In this document: one piece after another, positions 37,859 through 46,116 of the stretch
Layout of the letters: each line of letters opens with the position of its first letter
Position numbering within the stretch: the stretch's first letter is position 1
Assembly: GCA_012729815.1 (NCBI GenBank)
Contig: JAAYCJ010000052.1
Location: 1 to 47,123, forward strand
Reading direction: 5' to 3'
Source: Phycisphaerae bacterium
Lineage (GTDB): Bacteria > Planctomycetota > Phycisphaerae > JAAYCJ01
DNA length: 47,123 nt
Notes under the pieces: generated by a model
Seen by the model: the letters and a program-made list of their open reading frames with translations, nothing else
Told to the model about the DNA's origin: nothing
The model's database searches: none
Translations under genes and position numbers: made by a program

Positions 37859-39802
37859 GTGGTAAAGCTGCGTTTCGACGACGGGCGGGTCCGCGAAGCC
37901 CAAGGGCCCGACCAGATTGTGGAAATCGTGAAGGAAGAGTGTCCTGATCTTGCGGATCGGGTGATCGGCCTGAAGACCGACGGCCGGGTGGTTGACCTGA
38001 ACGCTCCGACGCCCGGGGACGGCGAGGTCCGCCCGGTCTTCGGCACGGACAGCGATCCGGTGGCCCTGGAAATCCTGCGCCACAGCACGGCCCACCTTCT
38101 GGCCCAGGCAGTTCGCGATCTCTATGGCGAAAAGGTCCAATACACGATTGGTCCAGCCTTAATTGAGGATTTCAAGTACGGCTTTTACTACGACTTCGAT
38201 CTGCCCGAGCCGGTCGGGACGGAAGACTTGGCCAAGATCGAAAAGCGGATGCACAAGCTGGCCCAGAAGCGGGAGGCTTTCGTGCGGCACGAGGTGCCGG
38301 TCGATCAGGCCAAGGCTGAGTTCGAGAAGATCGGACAGGGCTATAAGGTCGAGTTGATCGATGACCTGGTCCGCAACGAGGGGGTTCGTGAGGTCAGCCT
38401 GTACCGGCACGGCCAGTTCCTCGACCTGTGTCGCGGTCCGCACGTACCGCATAGCGCGATGCTCAAGGTCTTCAAGCTGCTGAGCGTGGCGGGGGCCTAC
38501 TGGCGGGGTGATGCCGCAAATAAGATGCTGACAAGGATTTACGGTGTTGCCTATTTTGAGCAGGAGAACCTGGACAAGCATCTGGAGCGGATCGCGGAGG
38601 CTGAACGTCGTGACCATCGGGTGCTTGGCAAGCAGCTTGATTTGTATTCGATAAGCGATCTTGTTGGGCCGGGTCTGATCCTCTGGCACCCGAATGGAGC
38701 GATCATTCGCCAGACGATCGAGCGGTTCTGGATCGACGAGCACATCAAGCACGGCTATAAGATCCTTTACACCCCGCATATCGCCCACGAGCGGATTTAC
38801 CAGACCTCCGGGCACCTGGAGGCCTACGGCGAGATGATGTACTCACCGATGGACATCGAGGGGCAGAACTTCCGGGTCAAGCCGATGAATTGCCCGGGCC
38901 ACCTGGAGATATTCAAGAGTCAGACCCGAAGCTACCGCGATCTGCCGCTGCGGTACTGCGAGCTGGGGACGGTCTACCGCTACGAGCCCAGCGGGACGCT
39001 GCACGGGATGCTTCGGGTGCGCGGGTTTACCCAGGACGACGCCCACGTGTTCTGCTCGCTGGAGCAGCTCACCGACGAGATCGAGAAGATCTACGAATTT
39101 GTAGATTTTATGATGCGGACCTTCGGCTACCAGTACAAGGTCGAGCTGGCCACGCGGCCGGAGAAGAGCATCGGGACAGATGAGGAGTGGGAAAAATCGA
39201 CGGCGGCTTTGCGGGCGGTGCTCGATAAGCGTAGAATACCATATGGAGTCGAGGAAGGCGGGGGAGTATTTTACGGACCCAAGATACAGATGCTGCTGGT
39301 GGACAGCCTCGGTCGCGAATGGCAGGGTCCGACGGTGCAGGTGGATTTGAACCTGCCGCGTCGGTTCGGCTGCACGTACATCGGGGCCGACAACCGCGAG
39401 CACGTGCCGGTGATGATCCACCGGGCCCTGCTGGGCTCGATGGAACGGTTCGTGGGCGGGCTGGTCGAGCACTACGCCGGGGCGTTTCCGATCTGGCTGG
39501 CACCGGTGCAGGTGGTGGTGATGCCGGTCAGCGAGAAGTTCAACGCGTACGGCCGGCAGGTGTACCAGCGGCTGTTCGATGCGTCGGTGCGGGTCGAACT
39601 GGACGACTCCGACGACAAGATCGGGGCCAAGATCCGGCGGGCGACGATGCAGAAGGCGCCGTACATGCTGATCGTGGGCGCGCGGGAGCAGGAGGCGGGT
39701 CAGGTCTCGGTCCGGTCGCGCAAGGCGGGCGACGTGGGTCAGCAGGATCTGGAGGGCTTCGTTGCCGCGGTAACCGACGAGATCAAGACGAAAGCATTAT
39801 GA
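37859..39802 (+). CDS. thrS: Threonine-tRNA ligase
   Basis: Charges tRNA-Thr. The 647-residue protein has the N-terminal TGS domain (residues 1-62), the editing domain (HSTAHLLAQAVRDLYG, then later the zinc-like H-x-H region and VSLYRHGQFLDLCRGPHVPH), the class II core with MNCPGHLEIFKSQTRSYRDL containing the zinc cysteine, motif 2 near LGTVYRYEPSGTLHGMLRVR, motif 3 (MIHRALLGSMERFVGGLVEH) and the anticodon domain. The start is GTG at 37859 with an AGG eight bases upstream. It is followed by infC, the common thrS-infC order, 91 bases later. Confidence 0.97.
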   Translation: MVKLRFDDGRVREAQGPDQIVEIVKEECPDLADRVIGLKTDGRVVDLNAPTPGDGEVRPVFGTDSDPVALEILRHSTAHLLAQAVRDLYGEKVQYTIGPALIEDFKYGFYYDFDLPEPVGTEDLAKIEKRMHKLAQKREAFVRHEVPVDQAKAEFEKIGQGYKVELIDDLVRNEGVREVSLYRHGQFLDLCRGPHVPHSAMLKVFKLLSVAGAYWRGDAANKMLTRIYGVAYFEQENLDKHLERIAEAERRDHRVLGKQLDLYSISDLVGPGLILWHPNGAIIRQTIERFWIDEHIKHGYKILYTPHIAHERIYQTSGHLEAYGEMMYSPMDIEGQNFRVKPMNCPGHLEIFKSQTRSYRDLPLRYCELGTVYRYEPSGTLHGMLRVRGFTQDDAHVFCSLEQLTDEIEKIYEFVDFMMRTFGYQYKVELATRPEKSIGTDEEWEKSTAALRAVLDKRRIPYGVEEGGGVFYGPKIQMLLVDSLGREWQGPTVQVDLNLPRRFGCTYIGADNREHVPVMIHRALLGSMERFVGGLVEHYAGAFPIWLAPVQVVVMPVSEKFNAYGRQVYQRLFDASVRVELDDSDDKIGAKIRRATMQKAPYMLIVGAREQEAGQVSVRSRKAGDVGQQDLEGFVAAVTDEIKTKAL

Positions 39803-39893
39803 CCGCAGGTCATCGGGTTCAATTCGGTGTTGTGGGGAACGTTCAACCGGTCTGCCGCGTCGGCGGGCCATTGTGTAATCGGAGGATTTGACC

Positions 39894-40568
39894 ATTATCC
39901 AGAAGATGCGAGTGAATGAGGAAATCCGAATCCCGAACGTTCGGGTCATCGGTGCTGAAGGGCAGCAATTGGGGGTGCTTGCGACCCAGGAGGCGTTGCG
40001 GATCGCCCGGCAGGACGGGCTGGACCTGGTGGAGGTGGCGCCGAAGGAGAATCCCCCGGTCTGTCGAATCCTGGATTTCGACAAGTACCGTTATCAGCAG
40101 CAGAAGAAAGAGCACGAGGCGCGAAAGAAACAGCACGTGATCGAGTTGAAGGAGCTTCGGATTCGGCCGAAGACCGACCGGCACGATCAGGAGATCAAGA
40201 CCAATCGGGCCCGGCAGTTCCTGGATGAAGGGCACAAGGTGCAGTTCACCATGCTCTTCCGAGGCCGGGAGCGGCTTCACGAGAACATCGGGCACGAGAT
40301 CTTTCGCGAGATCGCCGAGAGCCTTCAGGACGTGGGCAAGGTGGAGCGGGAGAGCCGTCTGGAAGGGCGGCGGATGGTTTTGATTCTGGTGCCGGCCAAG
40401 GCCGCTCCGCCTCCGAAGAAGTCGGGCGAGGCCAAGAAGCAGCCGCCGAAGTCCGAGCCGAAGGCCTCAGCGTCGCCGTCGGCCGAGGCACCGGCGGAGC
40501 CGCCCGTTGCGGACATCCAGGAACAACCCCAGGAATCGGTGAGGGCCGCCGGAGATGCGCAGGTTTAG
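39894..40568 (+). CDS. infC: Translation initiation factor IF-3, probable ATT start
   Basis: IF-3 checks start-codon pairing on the 30S subunit. The 224-residue protein has the N-domain (RVNEEIRIPNVRVIGAEGQ, LGVLATQEALRIAR), the linker helix and the C-domain (ELRIRPKTDRHDQEIKTNRA, VQFTMLFRGRERLHENIG), followed by a Lys/Pro/Ala/Glu-rich tail of about 50 residues not usual in IF-3. Placing the start is notable: GGAGG (39881-39885) is eight bases before ATT (39894), only two before TTG (39888), and twenty before the first ATG (39906). An ATT start is the autoregulated start of E. coli infC. The 3' end overlaps proC by 14 bases. The usual rpmI-rplT genes do not follow. Confidence 0.93.
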   Translation: MIQKMRVNEEIRIPNVRVIGAEGQQLGVLATQEALRIARQDGLDLVEVAPKENPPVCRILDFDKYRYQQQKKEHEARKKQHVIELKELRIRPKTDRHDQEIKTNRARQFLDEGHKVQFTMLFRGRERLHENIGHEIFREIAESLQDVGKVERESRLEGRRMVLILVPAKAAPPPKKSGEAKKQPPKSEPKASASPSAEAPAEPPVADIQEQPQESVRAAGDAQV

Positions 40569-41364
40569 GCTCGGGTTTGTCGGTGCGGGCAACATGGCTG
40601 AGGCGATCTGCCGCGCGGTGGTCCAGGCGGGCGTTCACAAAGCCGACCAGATCGTGGCGTACGACGTGTCGGAGAAGCGCCGGCGCGTTTTCCGCGACGA
40701 GTTGAAGGTGTCGCTGGCCCAGGACAACGCCTCGGTGACCGCAGGGAGCGACATGGTGATCCTGGCGGTCAAGCCCCAGCAGTTCGCTGAGGTGCTCGAC
40801 GAGATTCGTTCGAGCGTCTCGTCCGATCAATTGATCGTTTCGATCGCGGCGGGATTTTCCACGTCGTTTATTCAGACGGGCGTGGGCAAGTCGGCGCCGA
40901 TTGTCCGCGTGATGCCGAACACGCCGCTGTTCGTCGGCTGCGGAATGACCGCCATCGTCAAGGGCGCGACCGCCACTGACGAGCACGTGGCCCAGGTCAG
41001 CCGCATCTTCGCCGCCTCCGGTCTGACCGTGATCGTGCCGGAGAGTCGGATCGACGCGATCACCGCCGTCAGCGGGTCGGGTCCGGCGTACTTCTTCTAC
41101 GTGATCGAGGCGATGGTCCAGGCGGGAGTGGACATGGGCCTGCCGCGCAGCGAAGCCGTGCGGTTGGCGGCGCAGACGTGCCTCGGCGCCGGGCGCATGG
41201 TACTCCAGACCCAGGCCGAACCGGAGGAACTGCGCCGGCGAGTCACGTCACCGGGCGGCACGACCGAGGCGGCGTTCGAGGTGCTCGAAGCCGACGGCGT
41301 CAAACGAGCTTTTGTCGAGGCGGTCAAGGCCGCCGCCCAAAAGAGCCGCCAACTCGGCCGTTGA
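40555..41364 (+). CDS. proC: Pyrroline-5-carboxylate reductase
   Basis: Reduces 1-pyrroline-5-carboxylate to proline with NAD(P)H. The 269-residue protein has the N-terminal Rossmann motif GFVGAGNMAEAICRAVV, VILAVKPQQFAEVLDEI, VRVMPNTPLFVGCGMTAI, and the C-terminal signature SGSGPAYFFYVIEAMVQAG with SPGGTTEAAFEVLE. All core blocks are present and length is normal. The ATG at 40555 lies inside the end of infC in another frame, so its translation is probably coupled to infC; the Shine-Dalgarno candidate is a GAGGG about ten bases upstream. Confidence 0.96.
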   Translation: MRRFRLGFVGAGNMAEAICRAVVQAGVHKADQIVAYDVSEKRRRVFRDELKVSLAQDNASVTAGSDMVILAVKPQQFAEVLDEIRSSVSSDQLIVSIAAGFSTSFIQTGVGKSAPIVRVMPNTPLFVGCGMTAIVKGATATDEHVAQVSRIFAASGLTVIVPESRIDAITAVSGSGPAYFFYVIEAMVQAGVDMGLPRSEAVRLAAQTCLGAGRMVLQTQAEPEELRRRVTSPGGTTEAAFEVLEADGVKRAFVEAVKAAAQKSRQLGR

Positions 41365-41386
41365 GGCCCGGCGGACCGATCGGCGT

Positions 41387-41551
41387 CTATTCGTCGCGAG
41401 TGTCGTCCTGTGCATCCTCGGAGTTGATGCGGACCTCGCCCTGCCGCTCGATGCGGACTCTCGCACAGCCGGTCTGAACCAGCGACGCCGCGAGTCCCAG
41501 CAGCAGTACCGCCAACACCATCAGTCCTCGCCTCGGCTTTGGTCGTGCCAT
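41387..41551 (-). CDS. Small predicted lipoprotein, 54 residues
   Basis: A short gene that standard length cut-offs would miss. The peptide starts MARPKPRRGLMVLAVLLLGL, has a hydrophobic core at residues 10-24 and a lipobox-like VQTGC at C29, then a charged tail (RVRIERQGEVRINSEDAQDD) ending at TAG. AAGGAG lies seven bases before the ATG at 41551, an ideal ribosome-binding site. The product would be a membrane-anchored peptide of about 26 residues after processing. No family is recognised. It faces proC convergently, with 22 bases between stop codons. Confidence 0.65.
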   Translation of the reverse strand: MARPKPRRGLMVLAVLLLGLAASLVQTGCARVRIERQGEVRINSEDAQDDTRDE

Positions 41552-41654
41552 TCATGTGCTCCTTCACAACGGCGTTGTCTTCTTGTCCTATTTTATCTCC
41601 CCATCCACACCGGGCGGAAGGCTTTTGTCGCCGCTCCTCGACGGCTGTGCCCGC

Positions 41655-41683
41655 TTGCCGGTTAATGGGCGGGCGGTTAGAAT
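41655..41683 (+). promoter_or_regulatory. Predicted promoter of the DUF167 gene
   Basis: TTGCCG (41655-41660) and TAGAAT (41678-41683) are separated by 17 bases. The start would fall within about eight bases of the ATG at 41698, which has no Shine-Dalgarno; a further ATG lies at 41686. Confidence 0.5.
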
Positions 41684-41697
41684 GGATGCGTTGTCAG

Positions 41698-42018
41698 ATG
41701 AGCCGCATTGGTGAGGCCGCCGCATTCCGCATGTTCAAAGAAGTTCCTGACGGCGTCGAGGTGAGGGTGAAGGTCGTTCCCGGATCGACCCGGACGAAGA
41801 TCGTCGGGCGGCTGGGCGACGATCTGAAGGTGGCGGTCAGCGCACCTCCCGAAAAAGGGAAAGCCAATCAGGCCCTGACCCGGTTCCTCGCCGACCGGCT
41901 GGGGCTGGGCAAGAATGAGGTCCAGGTCATCTCCGGGCAGAACAATCCTCGCAAGACGCTGCTGATCCGGGGTGTATCGATGGAGTATTGTAAGCAGAAG
42001 TTGTTAGCGGACGGTTAG
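41698..42018 (+). CDS. DUF167 (YggU) family protein
   Basis: A 106-residue protein matching the DUF167/YggU fold: VRVKVVPGSTRTKIVGRLGD, LKVAVSAPPEKGKANQALTR, LADRLGLGKNEVQVISGQ and the closing KTLLIRG. The family is widespread and its role unknown; the fold resembles a small nucleic-acid or protein-binding alpha/beta domain. In-frame starts exist at 41686, 41698 and 41731; 41698 is a compromise based on the promoter position and alignment. The gene is followed after 67 bases by a surface CAP protein gene with its own -10 box. Confidence 0.87.
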   Translation: MSRIGEAAAFRMFKEVPDGVEVRVKVVPGSTRTKIVGRLGDDLKVAVSAPPEKGKANQALTRFLADRLGLGKNEVQVISGQNNPRKTLLIRGVSMEYCKQKLLADG

Positions 42019-42056
42019 GCGGAGCGAAATCGCGATCCGGAGTCGCCCGGCGAACG

Positions 42057-42062
42057 TATAAT
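42057..42062 (+). promoter_or_regulatory. -10 box upstream of the CAP-domain gene
   Basis: A perfect TATAAT 24 bases before the ATG. No convincing -35 box is seen at normal spacing. Confidence 0.4.
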
Positions 42063-42085
42063 CAACCAAAGGATGTCATCGACGA

Positions 42086-43462
42086 ATGCACCGCAGTTTT
42101 CGCAGAGTTCCATCGCTGTTGATCGTCTTGCCCCTCCTGACCGCGGCCGCCCCGGCGGCGGTGACGATTTCCCGGGACCACCCGGCGCCTTCGATGCGTT
42201 TGGATGCCCCGCTGAAGGCGACGACGGTCTACGATCACGGCGATCCGTCGGACATGGAGCAGTATCTTCTGGAGTTGGTGAATCGCGGTCGGGCCAATCC
42301 TCAGGCCGATGCGCTGATCTTCCTGAACTCCAACGATGAATACATCCAGAACTCCCTGGAGAACTTCAACGTCGACAGGCAGGAGGTGATTGCTGATTTT
42401 TCCGGCTACGCGGCCCAGCCGCCGCTGGCCTTCAACGGGCAACTCGCCCAGGCCGCCCTGGCCCACTCGCGGGATATGGCGACCTACGACTACCAGGGCC
42501 ACGTGGACCACGACGGCACGACGCTGGGCGAGCGGCTTGACGCGGTCGACTACGACTATTCGCGGGCCGGTGAGAATGTCTTCGCCTACGCCCAAAACAT
42601 GATCCACACACAGGCGGCGTTCCTGATCGACTGGGGCGTGCCCGACCTGGGCCATCGCAAGAATTTGCTGAACCTCGGGGAGTACACGAACTTTCGCGAG
42701 GTGGGCCTGTCGGTGTTCTCGGAGAACGATCCGCGTACGAGCGTCGGGCCGTGGGTGGTGACGCAGGAGTTCGGCCTGGGCGATCCGACGATTGTCTTCG
42801 TGACGGGCGTGGCCTATCGCGACGAGGACGGCAACGGCATGTACAGCGAAGGGGAGGGCCTGGCGGGAGTCGAGATTCAGCCGGAGACCGGCGACTACTA
42901 CGCCGTCACCTCGTCGTCCGGCGGCTACGCGGTTCCGATCGACCAGGACCACGGCGTTTTGACGGTGCACGCGTACCGCAGCGATCTGCCGGACCGTCAG
43001 ACGGTGATCCTGGTGGAGGCGGCGAACCGCAAGCTGGATTTTGTCTACGGCAGCGTGAACCTCGGTCGGATCAGCGGCGTGGTGACCGACGGCGCGGGCC
43101 AGGGCGTCGAGGACGTGACGATCCGGCTTGAGCCGGGTTCGCTTCAGTTGCTCACCGACGGCCGCGGCGAGTTTCTCTTCACCGATCTGGGAGCGGGCGT
43201 CTACACGCTTCACGCCGAGCGCGAGAACTACACGGTTTACCCCAACGATTTCACCATTTCAGTCAAGTTCGGTGAGGAGTTTGCCACCACGTTGACGGCT
43301 ACCCTTCAAGGTCCCGAGCCGCCATCGTCGGGCGGCGAGGATCCGCCGACCGATCCGAACGCCTCTGAAGATCCGATCACTCCCGCCGCCCCGTGCACGA
43401 TGGTGATGGCGGTCCTGCTGGCTGGGCTTTGGCTGGGCATTGGCGCGCTGCGGGCGCGATAG
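42086..43462 (+). CDS. Secreted CAP-domain protein with CTERM-like anchor
   Basis: A 458-residue exported protein. After a signal peptide (residues 8-25), residues 55-215 form a CAP/SCP domain: DMEQYLLELVNRGRANPQAD, LAQAALAHSRDMATYDYQGH, GENVFAYAQNM, with the histidines and glutamate of the CAP cavity. Two beta-sandwich modules follow: SdrD-B-like (GVAYRDEDGNGMYSEGEGLA) and carboxypeptidase-regulatory-like (GRISGVVTDGAGQGVEDVTI). The C-terminus has a Pro/Gly/Glu/Asp-rich linker, then PAAPCTMVMAVLLAGLWLGI and a basic GALRAR end, a tripartite sorting signal with a cysteine. Role unknown; surface attachment is inferred. Confidence 0.85.
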   Translation: MHRSFRRVPSLLIVLPLLTAAAPAAVTISRDHPAPSMRLDAPLKATTVYDHGDPSDMEQYLLELVNRGRANPQADALIFLNSNDEYIQNSLENFNVDRQEVIADFSGYAAQPPLAFNGQLAQAALAHSRDMATYDYQGHVDHDGTTLGERLDAVDYDYSRAGENVFAYAQNMIHTQAAFLIDWGVPDLGHRKNLLNLGEYTNFREVGLSVFSENDPRTSVGPWVVTQEFGLGDPTIVFVTGVAYRDEDGNGMYSEGEGLAGVEIQPETGDYYAVTSSSGGYAVPIDQDHGVLTVHAYRSDLPDRQTVILVEAANRKLDFVYGSVNLGRISGVVTDGAGQGVEDVTIRLEPGSLQLLTDGRGEFLFTDLGAGVYTLHAERENYTVYPNDFTISVKFGEEFATTLTATLQGPEPPSSGGEDPPTDPNASEDPITPAAPCTMVMAVLLAGLWLGIGALRAR

Positions 43463-43810
43463 TCGCCGTCGAATCGGTGCAGGGAGGTTTCGTGAGCCTG
43501 TCTGTATCCTTCTCCGCCCCCTCCGAATCGAGTCGGTTCGACAGCCCGGACATTTATAACGTATACTTAGTCGGACGGCGGGTTTCAGGCCCGTCGGGAG
43601 GCTTTCGGTTGGTTGCGAAGGAGGGGACCACGGTCCTATAACCGGCAACGGGAGGCACCTGTGCTGCCGGCTGCGCGACGACCGGGAGGATTGCGATGAG
43701 GGCCGCGGGAGGCATTTTGGCGGCCGAGCCCGGAGCATCGGAGGATTTGGGTTTCATTTACCCAGACCGGGACTATAATCATCACATTCCAATGTCCAGG
43801 GGATCGAGCG
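43463..43810. other. Intergenic region before the lipoprotein hydrolase gene
   Basis: This 348-base gap contains a perfect TATAAT (43774-43779) 31 bases before the next start codon, but no convincing gene, terminator or known RNA. An ATG at 43696 with GGGAGG before it opens a frame that only runs on as the shadow of the next gene. Confidence 0.45.
43774..43779 (+). promoter_or_regulatory. -10 box of the lipoprotein hydrolase gene
   Basis: A perfect TATAAT; the expected start is about 25 bases before the ATG. The -35 region (TTTCAT) is poor. Confidence 0.4.
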
Positions 43811-44629
43811 ATGAAGAAGGCCTTGGCGGTAGCAGTGTTGGTCATGGTGGTTGGGGCAGGGTGCCAGTCGGCGAGCCGGACCAGGCAGTTCGAGCAGTTC
43901 GGCAAGGCGTACTACCTCGACGGTGCGGGCAATCTGGGGTTCGGACACGAGACGGTCGTGCAGGGACTTCGGCAGGCCGGGTTCGGCGGCGACGTCGAGA
44001 ACATCATCTGGACGACATTCACGGGTCCGCTGGGCGACCAGCTCATCCGGGTCAACGCCCGGCTTCGGGCCAAGGACCTGACCCGCAAGATTGTGGAGTA
44101 CAAGCAGCGGTATCCCGACGCGCCGGTCTACGTGATCGGGCTTTCGGCGGGAACCGGCGTGGCGACCTGGGCCGTCGAGAGCCTGCCCGACGCGATGCAG
44201 ATCGATACGATGGTGCTGCTGGGCAGCAGCCTCTCGAGCGGCTACGACATGAGCAAGGCCCTCACGCACGTGAGGGACAAGGTGCACGTGATCTACTCGC
44301 CTCGCGACGCGGTGCTGACCGGGTTTATTCCGGTGACCGGGACGATCGACGGTCAGTACCTCGTGGAGCCGGCGGGATTGGTGGGGATGCGGGCGCCGGG
44401 CGGGGCTTCGTCCGAGGCCCAGGCCCTCTACAGCGAGAAGATCAACAACATTCCGTGGTGCCCGGCGTTCGAGCGGTTGGACTATGCCGGCGGCCACACG
44501 GACGGGACGAGTTTCCGGTTCGTGCGGCACTACATCGGTCCGAAGCTGCTGAACGTCGGGCATACCGCCTCAGCCGCGACGACGCAACCGGCTGGTTCCG
44601 TGATCGCGATCGCGCGGGCTGAGGAGTGA
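43811..44629 (+). CDS. Predicted lipoprotein with alpha/beta-hydrolase fold
   Basis: A 272-residue protein with a lipoprotein signal MKKALAVAVLVMVVGAGC (lipid-modified C18). The mature part has the nucleophile elbow G-L-S-A-G in VYVIGLSAGTGVATWAVE near residue 115, LLGSSLSSGYDMSKALT, a possible acid residue in IYSPRDAVLTG, and a late histidine in YAGGHTDGTSF, which together would make a Ser-Asp-His triad. The substrate is unknown; the fold suggests an esterase or lipase. The tail contains ATTQPAGSV, a motif also in the PDZ protein. It is monocistronic with a strong terminator. Confidence 0.82.
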   Translation: MKKALAVAVLVMVVGAGCQSASRTRQFEQFGKAYYLDGAGNLGFGHETVVQGLRQAGFGGDVENIIWTTFTGPLGDQLIRVNARLRAKDLTRKIVEYKQRYPDAPVYVIGLSAGTGVATWAVESLPDAMQIDTMVLLGSSLSSGYDMSKALTHVRDKVHVIYSPRDAVLTGFIPVTGTIDGQYLVEPAGLVGMRAPGGASSEAQALYSEKINNIPWCPAFERLDYAGGHTDGTSFRFVRHYIGPKLLNVGHTASAATTQPAGSVIAIARAEE

Positions 44630-44666
44630 ACAGATTTGCATCAAGTGGATTGGGTCTCCACATGGG

Positions 44667-44698
44667 GCGCCGCCGGCACAACCGGCGGCGCTTTTTTT
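44667..44698 (+). terminator. Intrinsic terminator of the lipoprotein hydrolase gene
   Basis: A perfect 10-bp GC-rich stem (GCGCCGCCGG with CCGGCGGCGC) with a CACAA loop is followed by seven T residues. Confidence 0.95.
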
Positions 44699-44744
44699 GT
44701 ATGCGGGACGGGTGGATCTCGCGTGGCGGCGGTTCGAAGTCTTC

Positions 44745-45359
44745 TTACAGGCCGTTGCCGGGACCGCGTTTGGCCTGATTGATGGCCCGTCGGACCATTT
44801 CGTGGACCTCAAGAGGCGAGTTGATGTTGATCCACGCGGCTTCGATGGTGCCGGTGCCGGCGGTGGCGAACTGGATGGTGCCAAGGCCGAAAAACCGTTC
44901 GTGGATGGCCAGGGTCATGAAGGTGTTCTGAATGCGGGTCAGTCCGCATTCGAAGACGTCGACGTTGAAGACGCCCTTGATCCGCATGACGCGCCGGTTG
45001 GTCAGGACGTAGAGGCGGCTGAGCCATTGCAGGAAGGCGACGGTCACCTGGATGACGATCAGGGCCGCGGCGACCTGGCAGACCGGACGGCGGGCCAGCC
45101 TGATGCCCGTGTAGGGTTCGACGAGAGACAGCAACAGCAACCCGCCCAGCACGAGCAGCACCATCTTGACCGATGAGAACAGGATGAACCACAGCGACGG
45201 TTTGACGGCGAGGATCACGATCTCGCCCTCATCGAGCAGCCGTTCGGGCACCACGCCGACCAGGGTCGCGACGGGCGGAGCCTGGGCCGCTCCCTGAGCG
45301 CTGGCCGCCGGTTCCATCGCCGGCGTGTCGTTGCTGTGATTGACGTGGTCAGCCTTCAT
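44745..45359 (-). CDS. Membrane protein with bacterial PH domain
   Basis: A 204-residue protein of the bPH2/DUF304 (YdbT-like) type. A Pro/Ala-rich N-terminus (residues 1-35) is followed by two or three hydrophobic segments (LWFILFSSVKMVLLVLGGLL near 57-76; VAAALIVIQVTVAFLQWL near 96-113) and then the PH domain: LYVLTNRRVMRIKGVFNVDV, ECGLTRIQNTFMTLAIHERF, and GTIQFATAGTG. The TNRRV and L-x-x-I-x-N blocks are diagnostic. Function of these proteins is mostly unknown; some relatives aid membrane protection or secretion. Its start overlaps the end of hpt by 11 bases, so the two are translationally coupled. Confidence 0.85.
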   Translation of the reverse strand: MKADHVNHSNDTPAMEPAASAQGAAQAPPVATLVGVVPERLLDEGEIVILAVKPSLWFILFSSVKMVLLVLGGLLLLSLVEPYTGIRLARRPVCQVAAALIVIQVTVAFLQWLSRLYVLTNRRVMRIKGVFNVDVFECGLTRIQNTFMTLAIHERFFGLGTIQFATAGTGTIEAAWININSPLEVHEMVRRAINQAKRGPGNGL

Positions 45360-45954
45360 GCTCTGCGCTTTCCAGCACGGCGATGCCCGGATAGTTGCGG
45401 AAGAGCCCGTCGTAGTCCAAGCCGTAGCCGATCACGAACTCGTTGGGCACACGAAATCCGACGAAATCGGCCTCGATCGCCCGCGGGTCCGGAATATCCT
45501 TTTCCAGCAACACGCACGTTCGGACCGACCGCGGCGACCGCGAACGGATCCGCTCGGTCACCTTAGCCAGCGTCCCGCCGGTGTCGAGGATGTCGTCGAT
45601 CACCAGGACGTGCTTGTCCGTGATGTCGATCCGCAGGTCGTAATCGAGTTGCGGGCCGACCGCTTTGGTCGCTACGCCCGGATAGTTGGTGACGATCATG
45701 ATGCCCATGCGGATGGGCCGACGGATGGCCCGGACCAGGTCGGCCAGGAACACCATGGCGCCGGTCATGATGGCGACGATCACCAGTTCGTCCTGTCCCT
45801 GCCCGGTGTAGGTCTCGGCGATCTGGGCGGCGAGGTCATTGATGCGCCGGTCGATCCGGTCGGGGTCGATCAGCACGCAGCCGGGCCGCACGCGCCGCCC
45901 CTGGCTGTCGATGGCTTGGAACGCCTGCTCGATGGAGGATGGCGAATCGACCAT
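45349..45954 (-). CDS. hpt: Hypoxanthine phosphoribosyltransferase
   Basis: Salvages hypoxanthine (and often guanine) using PRPP. The 201-residue protein contains the PRPP-binding motif VLVIDDILDTGGTL near residues 116-129, the VIVAIMTGAMVFLADLVR loop, MGIMIVTNYPG, and the closing base-specificity segment DFVGFRVPNEFVIGYGLDYD with GLFRNYPGIAVL. All match HGPRT type I enzymes. The ATG at 45954 is chosen because GGAG lies five bases upstream; an in-frame ATG at 45984 has no such site and would add ten residues. A TATAAT lies at 46020-46015 on the same strand. Confidence 0.94.
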   Translation of the reverse strand: MVDSPSSIEQAFQAIDSQGRRVRPGCVLIDPDRIDRRINDLAAQIAETYTGQGQDELVIVAIMTGAMVFLADLVRAIRRPIRMGIMIVTNYPGVATKAVGPQLDYDLRIDITDKHVLVIDDILDTGGTLAKVTERIRSRSPRSVRTCVLLEKDIPDPRAIEADFVGFRVPNEFVIGYGLDYDGLFRNYPGIAVLESAEHEG

Positions 45955-46014
45955 CTGGTCTCCGGTTTCGATTGGTCCGTTCATCCGTGCGCTTGTCGTT
46001 TCCGCCTTACGCTT

Positions 46015-46020
46015 ATTATA
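46015..46020 (-). promoter_or_regulatory. -10 box upstream of hpt
   Basis: A perfect TATAAT on the minus strand, about 60 bases before the hpt start; no good -35 box is seen at 16-18 bases. Confidence 0.4.
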
Positions 46021-46116
46021 CTCGGCCGATCCGTTGCGTGCATGGATTTATATTTCCGGTCGCGAGCGGGCGGCAGTAGAATGACCCGCCAGACCCTCGA
46101 TGCAAGGAGACGGCTG

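Noticed and set aside
43696-44622. Plus-strand frame with GGGAGG before ATG 43696
   Set aside because: After the first 35 codons it runs out of frame through the lipoprotein hydrolase gene. The real start is 43811 with a clear lipoprotein signal.
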